From assembly GCF_030272615.1 (NCBI RefSeq), contig NC_081415.1, positions 628,225,240 through 628,289,239 on the forward strand: DNA of 64,000 nucleotides. Direction: 5' to 3'. Shown one piece after another: positions 1 to 10,739 of this stretch. Source of the DNA: Cryptomeria japonica (lineage: Eukaryota; Streptophyta; Pinopsida; Cupressales; Cupressaceae). The first letter of the stretch is position 1; each line of letters begins with the position of its first letter. A program made the translations under genes and the position numbers. The notes below the pieces were generated by a model that was not told the DNA's origin, ran no database searches, and saw only the letters and a list, made by a program, of their open reading frames with translations.

Positions 1-2
1 GG

Positions 3-1382
3 GTCAAATGGATTAAGGTTGTTATTTCCACTGCTAGATTCTCAGTTTTAGTTAATGGGTCTCCTTGTGGTTTTTTGCCCTCCTCAAGAGGATTGAGGCA
101 AGGGGATCCTTTGTCCCCTTTCCTGTTTATCCTTTTAGCAGAATCTTTTAGTTGGGCAATTAAGGCTACAAAATCAAAAGGTCTTTGGAGGGGGATTGCG
201 ATTCATGGGGTTCCTTTTCATATTTCACATTGTTTATTTGTCGATGACACTCTGCTTTTTGGTCAAGCTTCCTGAAAGGAGGCTAATACTATAAATGGGG
301 TTATCCAACAGTATGTGGCTTTTTCAGGCCAAAAAGTTAACATTGAGAAGTCAAAAATATTCTTCCTTAACACTTCTCAATTAGTCCAGCAGAGATTGCA
401 GACCTTTTGGGGTTTTGATCCTAGTATTCTTCCTTGTAAGTATCTGGGTATACCTTTTTTCATTAAAAATAACAATCTATCCTTTTGGGAAAAGCTCATT
501 TCGGTCATCTCGAAGAGGATTTTATCTTGGAGCCATAAATGGTTGAGCCTTGCAAGAAAAATGGTATTGATTAAATCTATGTTGAATTCGGTCCCTATTT
601 ATCTTATGTCAGTTGTAAGCACCCCAAAATCGGTATTAGTAAGCCTGCAAGACACTCTTAGGTATTTTCTTTGGAATAGCAATAAAGATGGGAAGCATAA
701 ATTGCCCTTAGTAGCTTGGGATAGAGTCTATTTGCCCAAGGAACAGGGAGGTACAGGTATTAGAAACTTGAATAAACAGAATTTGGCTCTGGGGGCTAAA
801 TTGGTCTGGAAGTTGTATGAGAAACCTGATTCTTTTTGGGCACAAATAATGTTTGCAAAATATTTGAATAATGGACCTAGGGAGTATGTCTTTCAGTTAC
901 CTAATCTACCTTTAGGTTCGTCTATGTGGAATTTTATTTGCAACTGTCGGAATGTTATCTTGCTACATCTTTCTTGGATTGTTCATAATGGGAAAAAGGT
1001 TAGATTTTGGGATGAAATGTGGAATGGTCATACTCCCTTGTAGAGTATAAGGGACTGGTCCCCTTTGATATCTATCCTTTCTTCCCTTTGGGGGGTTTTT
1101 GTGGCAGATTACTTCGAGGTAATTCATAATGGTGATCTGAAATTGGCAAAATGGAAATCCATTGAATTCTTGGATGTTGAGAATGATCTTAAGCTGCACT
1201 TTGCAAAGGTTTTGGAAGAAAGAACGATTATCCTAACTGACTCTGATGATGAACTTGTATGGACTAGGAACATCTCGGGCAAATACACGGTTAAGGATGG
1301 ATATAACTCTCTTGTGTCGCCAATAACTCTTCCTCTTGGCCATACAAGCTTTTTTGGCATTCGGCTTGTCTTCCGAAAGTGA
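3..1382 (+). pseudogene. LINE ORF2 reverse transcriptase (broken)
   Basis: Reverse transcriptase that would copy LINE RNA at a nicked target. The frame is open from base 3 and shows the RT core: SSRGLRQGDPLSPF near base 80-120, then the catalytic box FVDD in CLFVDDTLLFGQAS (about 235-272), then the thumb motif CKYLGIPFF (about 436) and the connector typical of plant LINEs (KIVLIKSMLNSVPIYLMSV-like, about 565-610). In-frame stops occur at 273-275 (TGA), 1041-1043 (TAG) and 1380-1382 (TGA); the frame then shifts near 1370. The first stop lies right after the catalytic box, so no active enzyme can be made. The family assignment is firm; the host lineage is not. Confidence 0.9.
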
Positions 1383-2404
1383 GTGCTTTCGCCTAGTTAG
1401 CAGTCCAGGATAGAGTTTTTACAAGCATGCACTTGGATAGACTTGGTATCACTAATGTTTCTTCTTGTGTGTTATGCAAAAAAAATTTGGAAACCTCCTC
1501 TCATCTCTTCCTTCACTGTGATTTTGCATTTCAATGTTGGCAATGGCTTTTTGACAAATTGAACCTATCTTTTGTAATAGGGAAAGATCTTATTTCACAT
1601 TTCAGAGCTTGGCCTCTTCTATTTGCTTCATCTTTCTATGCTTGTCTTTGGATTGCTTCCCCTTCCATATTAATATGGAACATTTGGCTAGAAAGGAATA
1701 ATAGGATCTTTAAAAAGCATAGCTCTTCTCTTGAGGAGGTTTTACTCAAAATTGAATCTTCTATTTCAGAAGTTGTCTTGTCTTATATCTTTAAGAAGCT
1801 CGAAAATCTCTCTTCTTTCTCGCACTGGGATAGCAGGGTGACTAGGGTCTGGAAGCTATTATCTATCTTGCCTTCTCATGGTTCCATTTTGAGAAAGAGC
1901 AATGCTTTAACCAAAAGACATTTAGCTATTTGGAAGCCCCCTCCTAATAAGCATTTTAAATTAAATTTTGATGATGCTTCTCATGGAAATCCTGGTTTGG
2001 CAGGGGTAGGTATGGTGATTTTTTATCATCATGTGAATATTGTTCAGGCTAGATGCCATGCTATTGGGTATAAGTCCAACAATTTTGCATAATTTAAGGC
2101 CCTGTCACTGGGTTTGGACATGGCTATATCCTTGGGTATCAAGGATTTGGTAATTGAAGGGGACTCGATGGTAACCATCCAATGTGTTATGAAGAAGAAA
2201 TCTAATTGTTGGGAATTACAATATGTTATGGAGTTAATTTTACAACAGTTGGCTTTCTTTGATTCCTTTTTGATCACCCATTGCTTCAAAGAAATTAATA
2301 TAATAGAGGATTTTTTGGAAAATTTAGCTATTGACACTAATGCAAACTTGCAGGATATAAGTATGAATGAGCTCCCGCCTTCCCTTATGAAACATTTGCA
2401 TTAA
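1370..2404 (+). pseudogene. LINE ORF2 zf-RVT motif and RNase H domain (broken)
   Basis: This continues ORF2 after a frameshift. The line begins PKVSAFA, then a TAG replaces an expected Trp (about 1402). The zinc-binding zf-RVT motif follows, with CVLCKKN and later HLFLHC (about 1465-1520). An RNase H domain starts near 1950 with KLNFDDASHGNPG (usual form FDGAS). The second catalytic residue, a Glu in the usual AE pair, is a TAA stop here (2090-2092). The third Asp survives in VIEGDS, the fourth in EDFLENLAID. The domain would remove RNA from the cDNA hybrid. Loss of the Glu codon alone inactivates it. Confidence 0.85.
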
Positions 2405-2901
2405 ATTTTTATTGGTTTTTCTTAATGTATGTTCTCATAAAAAATTCCTTTAGTGCCCTTATGCCTTAAGAAGGTAGCATGTTTGGGGTTTATGTGCAGG
2501 TGGTAAGCATGCTCAATAGGCATTTCCCAGGTGGCTATTGAGTATGCTTATGATCTGTCATAAGCAGCAAGGGTGTTGCTTGTTATGGTATAATGATGGC
2601 GCCCTATCAGCAAGTTGGTTTCACAGTCATGAGTTGGTATTTTGGATCTACTTTATCCTTGCTCGTGTGCTTTTTGAAAAACTTTACTGTTTCATGATGT
2701 ACGAAGGGAATGTGTTTTGGTAATCATCAACAACTTTTATGAAGCTATTATGGTAAGGAGTGTGTTTCTTGTTATGTGGCACTGGTTGGGATATAGAGTA
2801 CTTGTTTCAGCTGCCACCCTCGTGTGAAGTCCATTATTTATGGTTTATCTTGTATAAGCTTTAATCTGGCTTCAATGCTTTATTTATATTTTTGAAGTAC
2901 C

Positions 2902-3678
2902 ATGATTATCTCGGTTCACGTTTTTGGGGGCGACTGGTCTTTAAAAGCATATTTCATTCTCAATTCAACAGTGAATGCTTGGTTTTTTCTCTCTCGAGCT
3001 TTGTTTCATATGTCGAGCATTTTTTTTCTTGCAAGATACAAGGTCATTGTTGAATGGTCGATTGAAAGGGAAAATGAGGCTCCCAGTAGTAATTCTAAAT
3101 TTCTTGGGGAAGTGTTCTGTTTGCCTACTCCTCAAGTGGATTTTGAGTTTCGTAGGTTGTTGGGATCTCTCTGGTTGCAATCTGGTCTTTTCTTTTCTAG
3201 CTCTGAGATTTTGTCTCAATTTCTTACTGTTTGTTATGATATTTTGCTTGATAAAGATTTACTCCACCTCTTGGTTCATACATTTATCCCTCCCTCAATT
3301 TGCTCTTGGGAGCTTGTTAATTCTGCATTGGACAATTATCATTTTGAGCTGGGCTCTTTTTATTACGAGGGTTTTCTTCCTCGCTTTGATCTGTTGGATA
3401 ATGGGAATTGTGGAGTTTTATTGTTTGAATTGAGAATGGGATTATTATGTGATAGATTGGGGGACACACTGCATGCTTTTGAATCCTTGCTAGAATCGGT
3501 TCCCTCACAACTTTTGGATAAAGCCTTAATGGTGCTTACAGGTTTGCATTCTCTGCTCTCTTTTGGTTTTTTGGCTTTAGCTCCTCCACGGTTGGAATCT
3601 CCCTTGCAGAGCATTCCTCCTTTAATCATGGATAGAGAGCCCCCTGTTGAGAGCTCAAGCTCTTGGTTTCAGAACTAA
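2902..3678 (+). CDS. hypothetical open frame in the LINE 3' region
   Basis: A 258-codon frame without a stop lies 500 bp after the RNase H domain and before the LINE tail. I do not recognise it. The predicted protein is rich in Leu, Phe and Ser, starts with a hydrophobic Phe/Trp-rich stretch and ends in a Pro/Ser-rich tail (PPLIMDREPPVESSSSW). Its length is notable in AT-rich DNA whose other LINE frames are broken. It may be a true third ORF carried by this LINE family, a captured host fragment, or chance. There is no domain evidence. Confidence 0.3.
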   Translation: MIISVHVFGGDWSLKAYFILNSTVNAWFFLSRALFHMSSIFFLARYKVIVEWSIERENEAPSSNSKFLGEVFCLPTPQVDFEFRRLLGSLWLQSGLFFSSSEILSQFLTVCYDILLDKDLLHLLVHTFIPPSICSWELVNSALDNYHFELGSFYYEGFLPRFDLLDNGNCGVLLFELRMGLLCDRLGDTLHAFESLLESVPSQLLDKALMVLTGLHSLLSFGFLALAPPRLESPLQSIPPLIMDREPPVESSSSWFQN

Positions 3679-3780
3679 TTTTGTGTGCAGATATGTTGTT
3701 GTCTTTTTTTGATGCAGGGTTCTGATCGGTTTTTATATCCTCATGGCAAGATTACTCTACAGATTACTCCTCATAATTTT

Positions 3781-3954
3781 TTGGATAATGATATGTATAT
3801 CTTTGATAAGCCATGTAATGGGTGGGTGATCAAATTTTAAGCATGTAATTGGGTATATGGGGGTTTCTTTTGGATATTGATATGTATATCTTTGAAAAGC
3901 GATGTAATGGGTGAGGGATCATAATCAGATATGTAATTGGGTTTATGGGGTTTT
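3781..3954 (+). repeat. two-copy tandem repeat in the LINE 3' tail (period about 89 bp)
   Basis: Two similar blocks (3781-3867 and 3870-3954) each begin TTGGATAWTGATATGTATA, contain GATGTAATGGGTG-like sequence and end with ATGTAATTGGGT. They lie just before the LINE end. Duplicated 3'-UTR blocks are known in some LINEs. Confidence 0.7.
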
Positions 3955-4098
3955 AAATTTACTTTTTTGGGCCACAACCGGAGGTTTTCTTGTGGGTTCT
4001 TTCCTGTCGGTATGCCCTTTGAACCCATTTGTATTTTCAAAAATTCAAAATTAATAAAATATAGTTTAGTGGCTTGTCCACTTTTATCAAAAAAAAAT

Positions 4099-4600
4099 AT
4101 ATATATTTGCATCTAGATAGTATTTGCATCATAAATTATTAATCACAATTTAAAATTTGTATTTATTTTATTTTATTATATATTTGAATTAATAACAATC
4201 ATATGTGTATTTTAATATTATAGTCTAATGACATGAATATTTTATCTTTAATTTCTTAATAGAATCAATTATAATAGTTTAGTCCACTTATTTAATTAAT
4301 TGGTTTAATTTAACTTATTAATCTTTTTAATTACTTATTAAATTTAATAAAAAATTAATTTAAACCTTACTCAATCTTATTTAAGGATTTTTCTCAAGTG
4401 TTTTAAGAGAGAGGGTTGTGACAGATTCAACTACCAAATCAAAGACTTGTTAAGTTTTTCTTTTGGTTGGAGACTCTAAGGAATGGATGGTACAATGCAT
4501 TATTAATAATAACATCCCTATGGTTCATTAGGGTTGTACTATTTTCATTAGGGTTGTCTTAAGTTCAGTAGGACTGTCCTATTTTCATTAGGAATACCAT
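4099..4600. other. AT-rich non-coding stretch
   Basis: Very AT-rich sequence with short TTAATTAAT runs follows the LINE tail. From about 4500 copies of a TTCATTAGGG-like word begin that recur to 5400. I see no coding or RNA gene. Confidence 0.6.
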
Positions 4601-4608
4601 ATTTTCAT

Positions 4609-4715
4609 TTCAAAGAATGATAATAAAACTATGTTGTTCATGTTGCTTATGTAGGTCTTCATTTATATGCAGACACTTTTATACACAAGCTTGGAGTAGG
4701 ATGTGAGGATATCAA
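4609..4715 (+). repeat. left arm of a diverged inverted repeat
   Basis: The block starting TTTCAAAGAATGATAATAAA and ending near AAGCTTGGAGTAGGA matches, in reverse complement, about 9935-10090, where CCTACTCCAAGCTTG and TCATTCTTTGAAAT occur in the corresponding order. The arms differ by indels. They may be ends of an old transposon or two inverted insertions of one repeat. Confidence 0.6.
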
Positions 4716-4754
4716 AGGCACGTGTATTAGTTGTGTATCTGGGATAGCTTGATC

Positions 4755-4961
4755 GTACATGAGTACATTGATGTAGTTGTATTGATGATATATAATGTAT
4801 TTGTACATGAGTACATTGATGTACTTGTATTGATGATATATGATATATTTATACATGAGTATATTGATGTAGTTGTATTGATGATATACGATGTCTTTGT
4901 ACATGAGTACATTGATGTAGTTGTATTGATGATATATGATGTATTTGTACATCAATACATG
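4755..4961 (+). repeat. 48-bp minisatellite, 4 copies plus a partial fifth
   Basis: Units start at 4755, 4803, 4851 and 4899, with a partial unit from 4947. Each begins GTACATGAGTACATTGATGT. Because 48 is a multiple of three, both strands read through as 16-residue repeats (plus strand HEYIDVVVLMIY), which I take as a by-product and not a gene. Confidence 0.92.
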
Positions 4962-5002
4962 GGTAATCATAAGGACGTGTAGTTGTAATAGTGATCATGT
5001 GT

Positions 5003-5400
5003 CTATATTTATCTTCATTGTCCTCATTATCATTTTATTACCTAGCTGCCCTACATTCATTAGGGCTTACTATAGGATTGTTAGTATATATTTATCCTTT
5101 TCATCCTCATTATCATTTTGTTACCTGGCTACCCTGCATTCATTAGGACTATCCTAGGTTCATTAAGGCTTAATATAGGCTTGTTAGTCTATATTTATCC
5201 TTTATATCCTCGTTATTATTTCATTACCTCTATGTCCTACATTCAATAGGGATATCCTAGGTTCATTAGGGGTTAATAAAGGCTTGTTAGGCAATATTCA
5301 TCTTTTTCATCCTCATTATCATTTTATTACCTGGCTTCCCTACATTAATTAGGTCCAACCTAGGTTCATTAGGGCTGTCTTAGGTTCATTAGAACCGACA
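5003..5400 (+). repeat. degenerate tandem repeat, about 83-106 bp period
   Basis: Four related blocks begin near 5003, 5086, 5192 and 5293. Each has TATATTTATCCTTTTCATCC-like sequence, then TCATTATCATTTTATTACCT, then CATTAGG(GA)-CTATCCTAGGTTCATTAGG-like sequence. No coding potential. Confidence 0.75.
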
Positions 5401-5407
5401 GTTAGGT

Positions 5408-6484
5408 GCCACAACAGACATAACACAAATTACGCTACCTTGCAACTTTGCATTGAATGTATTTGAGAATTTTTGCATTGATAAATTGTTTTCCTAGAAA
5501 AATGGTTCTGAGTCTTGAAAATTTGAGATAGGTTACTATAGAGAGTCCTCATGTTAACTCATAGGTTCAAGAAGATTGTTTGTATGTGCTCCAAAATCCA
5601 AGCAACAACCTATCAAAGTTCGACAATTTTTTGAACTCATGGCAATTAAGAGACAACATTGTTGCAGTATGACCCTGAACGTTCAAGTGAATTGGGAAGA
5701 AAAATAGGAGAATGCCTAGAATAAAACCACCTACTTAGGTACATTCATGCTAATAGTTCATGCCCATGATGAACATAACAAAAATTAGGCTACCTTACAA
5801 CTTTGCATTGCATGCATTTGATGATTTTTTCATCAACAAAAAAATTGTTGCCCTAGGAAAATGGTTTGGAGTCTTGAAAATATGAGATAGGTTATTGTAG
5901 AGGGTCCTCATGTGGCCCCATAGGTTCAAACATATTATTTGTATGTGCCCCATATTTTGAGAAACAACATGTCCAAGTTTGACAATTTTTTTAACTTAGG
6001 TCACGTAAGAGACAACAGGCTATGGTATGGCCTTGAACATTTGAGCGAGTTGGGAAGAAAAATAGGAGTATGCCTAGCATAAACCCACTTACTTGGACAC
6101 ATTCACACTAATAGTTCATGTCCACAATGAACTGAACAAAAATTAGGCTATCTTGAAACTTTGCATTGCATGCATTTGACATTTTTTGCATCAAAAGGAA
6201 AATTGTTACCCTAGGAAAATTGTTCTAAGTCTTGAAATTTTGATATAGGTTATTGTAGAGGGTCCTCACATGATCCCATAGGTTCATACATATCATTTTA
6301 TGTGCACCATATTTTGAGAAACAACCCATCAAATTTTAAATTTTTTTTTTTTTACTTGGGGCACTTAAGAGACAACACTACTATGGTGTGGCCATGAACG
6401 TTCGAGCGAGTTCGAAAGAAAAATAGGAGCATGCCTAGCATAAACCCACATAACCGGACGTGTTCACACTAATAGTTTATTCCC
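5408..6484 (+). repeat. tandem repeat of about 357 bp, three copies
   Basis: Three diverged head-to-tail copies. The anchor GCTACCTT-like site lies at about 5434, 5789 and 6147, giving periods of 355 and 358 bp. Each copy holds CAACTTTGCATTG, CCTAGGAAAATGGTTC-like sequence, GAGGGTCCTCA, AGAGACAACA and ends TAATAGTTCATGCCC-like. It looks like a short satellite fragment or repeated element 3' ends. Confidence 0.85.
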
Positions 6485-9400
6485 ATGACACTTGTTGCAA
6501 CTTTTTGCAACTGTTTACAAATTTTGTAACTTTTTGTAATTTTTTGTTGAGGTATTACAATCCTATTGGCTAAGGTATAACTTGTCTCCATGGCAGCACC
6601 TAGTGCAAAGGTAAAATCATAACTTTTTTAATGTCCTATCACATGCATACATTCTCCAGGGACTGTGAGGGTATTCTTTTGACCTAGCAAAGGATAAATA
6701 TTATAGAGGGAAAGAGAATACTTAGCTCACTTAGAAGAAGATAGTATGAGATGCATGTTCAATAGTTAGGTGATCATAGACAAGGTAAGTAATCTATTTA
6801 ATCATAGGAATACTAAGTAGTTTGTTTGATAGCATCATGAAAATTTAGAAAGAGTAAAGGAAGTAGAAAATGAAATTGAATCCAATTTTGATTACTTTTT
6901 ATCCATCATTACTAAGTATATATGTTGTGATTGATAATATTAGAAAGATAGCCATAAAATTTGGTGAAGTTTTCCAAGGCAACCAAATTTAAAACTTAAA
7001 ATTTAGAGATGGATTACCAATTGTAATTCATAAGTTGTATTGAAGTGCGATATCATTAAGATTATATAACATGTTATTGTTCATAACTAAACCATTCTAA
7101 ATTGATTATACATTCAAAAGATAAGTTTCAAAGTAGGAAGACTTGCACACAAGGAACAAATTAGATCGAATATCAAGTTTAGTAAATCAAAATGTATAAT
7201 AATTGTGTGTGTACATATACAAAAATGGCATATATATGCCAACTCAATAAAAGTTAAACAAAATATGGTGGTATATCCTATGGGTAATACCACAATAGTG
7301 GGTTACACTTTTTGGCCAAACTTGACATTGAAATGAACTTTTTGAACTAAATCTTCACTTTCAAACACCTATAGCTATTAAACTGTTAGGAATTTGAAGA
7401 TGATGTGAACTAGTGACTTGTGACATTTTATGTGTAGATTCTAAATATATATATTTTTTAATATTGGAATCAATTGCATTTATTTTTCTATCTCTTTCGA
7501 TAACTAGTTTTTAACAGTAAACACCATTTTTAAAGAGTGTTGTATATGTAGTCTCGCGTAACATTTTTTCTATAAGACATAAAATTATGATTCTTATAAT
7601 TTTTTGTTTGTAACACTAATATCTAACTCTTGCATTGTGTTTTGTAACGTTTTGTTGAATATTTAATTTTTTATTAATTTTTGAAGTTGAACTCATTATA
7701 ATTTAGATGTAGGTGTATGAATTCACACATAACTTATTCTATATGTATCAAAATTCAAAAAAAAAATTGTTGGAACAAGAACATCAATACTTATTGCATA
7801 GATATTTTTCGTATTTTTTTTAATTAATTTACTTTTTCCACGTGTAGAAAAAATAAGTTGATGTTTGGTGAAAAATATATGTTTAGTTAAAATTAAAAAA
7901 ATAAAATAAAAATGTATTAAAACTATACCTGTTGGAAAACTCATTTTGAGGACTATGGTCTTGCAACTGGGTTTGCCAAGTTTATTCCATTTTGATCCTC
8001 AACCTGAGCCTTGAAAGCAAAATATCTATAAAAAAAATTAGATTGAGGGGGGCAAGTGCAAAATAAGGGGGTTTGAATTAGGGAATAATTAAAATTTTAG
8101 CTGATAAGGCCTTCGAATGAACCCCTCCATGTTAAGGTGTTTGTTTGAAGGAGGGTGTTTGAGAGAACACAAAAAAATGTTTGAGTGAAGGTTCCTTTTT
8201 GTTTGAAGGACCTTACATTTTTTTTGACAACCGATGAGTTTTGTTTTTGATAATAAATGCAAACCACTTATATGGGATGACCCCCATATAGAGATATAAA
8301 TACTATAAAATGTGGCATATGCCATATAGATCCAAAGTGATGCTATACATCTCTAAAAAATCCTAAACTATTGGTGGATTGTCAAAAGGGAGCCTCTTCA
8401 AAGTACTTTGTGCCTATAGAGATGATTGCACAATAATAATACAAACCAAAAATTAGATTAATTATGTACTAGATAATGTATAATTGGACCAAATTAACAT
8501 CAAAATCAATATGTATGTTGAATTATAATTTCCCTAAAATTGAATTTTGATTACCTCATCTATCGGTCTTAAATAGTTGAATTCTTAGTTAAATAACTAA
8601 AGAAGAGGAGATGAAACCAAAAACTTAGCAGTGTTCAATATCTATAGTGCCTCTAAGTCATACTTATGGGTAAAATCATCGTGTTGAACTACTGCACTTA
8701 ATGCCTAAAAAAGTTACAACAACGACATATGTGGTATCATCCCTATAAATCGTTGAGGATAAATAAGAGTCATTTGGAAGTTAAAATCCAAGGGGTGGAT
8801 AATCTCCCTTGGATAAATAACCTAAAAAGATAAATTCTTAATGAACTAACATCAGTTTAGTTAAACTTTAGAAAACCCCATTAGGGTTTGGTTGTGTGTG
8901 ATGAATTTGGAAATTATTTATCTTAATAAAAATTCCATAGATGATAATGGGTCAAGGGTGATGTAAATCATAGGAAATAGGACATAGTTGTTTCAAGCCA
9001 TAAGAAAAATGTCATCTTGAGCTTTTTTCTATAAGAGATACCATCATGGGTAGAAACCGTAGAGAAACTACCTGGGAAATTGACCCTAGAAAGGGTTGTG
9101 TACCCACCAAATAGTTTACATTAAATATAGATATAAACTAGAACTACATATTTTACACTTTGATCTCATGTCAAAATAGGTATGTAAGCAGTCTAGGGAT
9201 GGAGTTGTCCCTAGTGCTCAAGCATTCGGGGACGAGGATTAGGATTTGGTTAATGACGAGTTCTTAGATTTTGAAGCTCCATAGTCCTTTCATCAAAAGG
9301 TCTAGATAATACTAATTAAAATATTAAATAAATTCAATGCATACTCAAAAGGATTCTCGTATGGATTCACTTGACTTCCCAAGGCTTTAGGTTGAATTCC

Positions 9401-9540
9401 AAGGTGGAACTCAGGCTTATTTATATAATAATTTTCATATTCTCCTAAGGACGATGACCTCAGTGCACTCCTAATAAGGGAGAGTAGTCTTTAGAGAGTG
9501 ACTCAAGACTCGAATGATCCCGATGAGTCTAAGTCTCTGG
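6485..9540. other. non-coding DNA without a recognised feature
   Basis: Three kilobases of AT-rich sequence. Near 6490-6550 there are short repeats of AACTTTTTGCAAC. The longest frames are under 80 codons and unlike any protein I know. I see no transposon end or RNA gene that I can support. Confidence 0.5.
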
Positions 9541-9559
9541 CTAGAGCATTTCCCATCCT

Positions 9560-9712
9560 TTATGAATAGATGCCTACCCTGTTTAGGTAGATGCCTATCC
9601 CAAATTGGATTAGATTAAATTCCTATCATGTATGGATAGATGCCTAACCCATATGGTTAGATTCCTATCTCAGATGGATGTATGCCTATCTCATTTGGAT
9701 AGAAGTACCTAA
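9560..9712 (+). repeat. degenerate 30-35 bp repeat (TAGATGCCTATCCC-like)
   Basis: About five units of a word such as TAGATGCCTAYCC followed by (C)TGTTTAGG or ATATGG occur in a row. Variable spacing and mutations show an old minisatellite. Confidence 0.6.
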
Positions 9713-9934
9713 GTATGCAATTGAACCAAAGAAAAGAAAAAAAATTATTTGGAACTTTTGGGTTAAGTTAAGTGGGTCAATATAGAATCAAATTTCCCCA
9801 TGATTTTCCTAACTCCTGCATTCCCAAGCCATGCCAAAAACTAAGTTTCATAATTGAACAAATGCAAATTTGTACATAATAATAATGAACCTAATGAATC
9901 TAGGATAGTCATAATCAAAATAGGATAGCCATCA

Positions 9935-10090
9935 TAACCTAATGTCCTACTCCAAGCTTGTACCTACAATGTTCAAGCAAAAGTTGATACAATAGTATTG
10001 TCCATCAAAAAGACCTACATTTTTAAAGAATTTTTAAGAAACATAAACAATGTGAACAACAAATTGTTATGATCATTCTTTGAAATAAAT
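9935..10090 (-). repeat. right arm of the diverged inverted repeat
   Basis: In reverse complement this block runs TTTCAAAGAATGATCATAAC ... TGTAGGTCTTT ... AAGCTTGGAGTAGGA, parallel to 4609-4715. Further left (9890-9935) TAGGATAG and TTCATTAGGT-like words resemble the 5000-5400 repeats in inverse orientation. Confidence 0.55.
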
Positions 10091-10640
10091 GCATGATAGT
10101 AAATTAAGAGGTGGGATTATAGACCATGAAGATAAATCCTTATGAATCACATCGAATGTACCCACAATGTTGAAGCAAAATGTTGATGCAATACTTATTA
10201 TCCATTAAAAAGACCTACATTTGTTAAAAAAACATAAACAACCTAAACAAAAAAGTTTTATTATCATTCTTTGAAATGAAATGCATGATAATAAATCAAG
10301 AGGTAGGATTATATACCATGAAGATACCTCCTTATGAATTACATCAAATGTACCCACAATGTTGAAGCAAAATGTTGACATAGTAGTATTGTCCATCAAA
10401 AAGACCTACATTTGTTAAGAATTGTTAAGAAACATAAACAACATAAACTACAAAGTTTTATGAGAATTCTTTGAAATTAAATGCATGATAATAAATCAAG
10501 AGGTAGGATTATATACTATGAAGATACCTCCTTATGAATTGCATCGAATTTACCCACAATGTTGAAGCAAAATTTTGACGCAATAGTATTATCCACCAAA
10601 AAGAACTAAATTTGTTAAGAATTGACAAAAAAACATAATC
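9960..10640 (+). repeat. tandem repeat of about 191-200 bp, just over three copies
   Basis: Anchor AGACCTACATTT-like occurs at about 10011, 10211, 10402 and 10602. Each unit holds AATGTTGAAGCAAAATGTTGA, ATTCTTTGAAAT, ATGCATGATA and TCAAGAGGTAGGATTATA. The array starts 100 bp beyond the 3' end of the minus-strand transposase-like gene, so it could be the subterminal repeat region of that transposon. The first unit overlaps the right arm of the inverted repeat. Confidence 0.85.
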
Positions 10641-10739
10641 TCCAACATAAATTTCCTCAACAGTGGTTAAAGTTAAACATGAATATAAATAAGACATGGA
10701 AATTATCATAATTGCACCATTTGGTATGAGCTAGATATG

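Larger units (their letters stand above)
1..4098 (+). mobile_element. LINE (L1-like non-LTR retrotransposon), 3' part
   Basis: The window opens inside the reverse transcriptase gene of a plant LINE. In order come RT, a zinc-binding zf-RVT motif, an RNase H domain, a 1.7 kb 3' region with another open frame, and an end resembling known plant LINE tails (a short unique stretch, then an A run at about 4089-4097). The order RT, zf-RVT, RNase H is that of plant L1-type ORF2. The endonuclease and ORF1 would lie left of the window. Several stops and a frameshift make it dead. No target-site duplication can be checked because the 5' end is not in view. Confidence 0.88.

Noticed and set aside
4731-4982. 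Repeat protein of 16-residue units
   Set aside because: Explained by the 48-bp minisatellite; no start context, and both strands are open.
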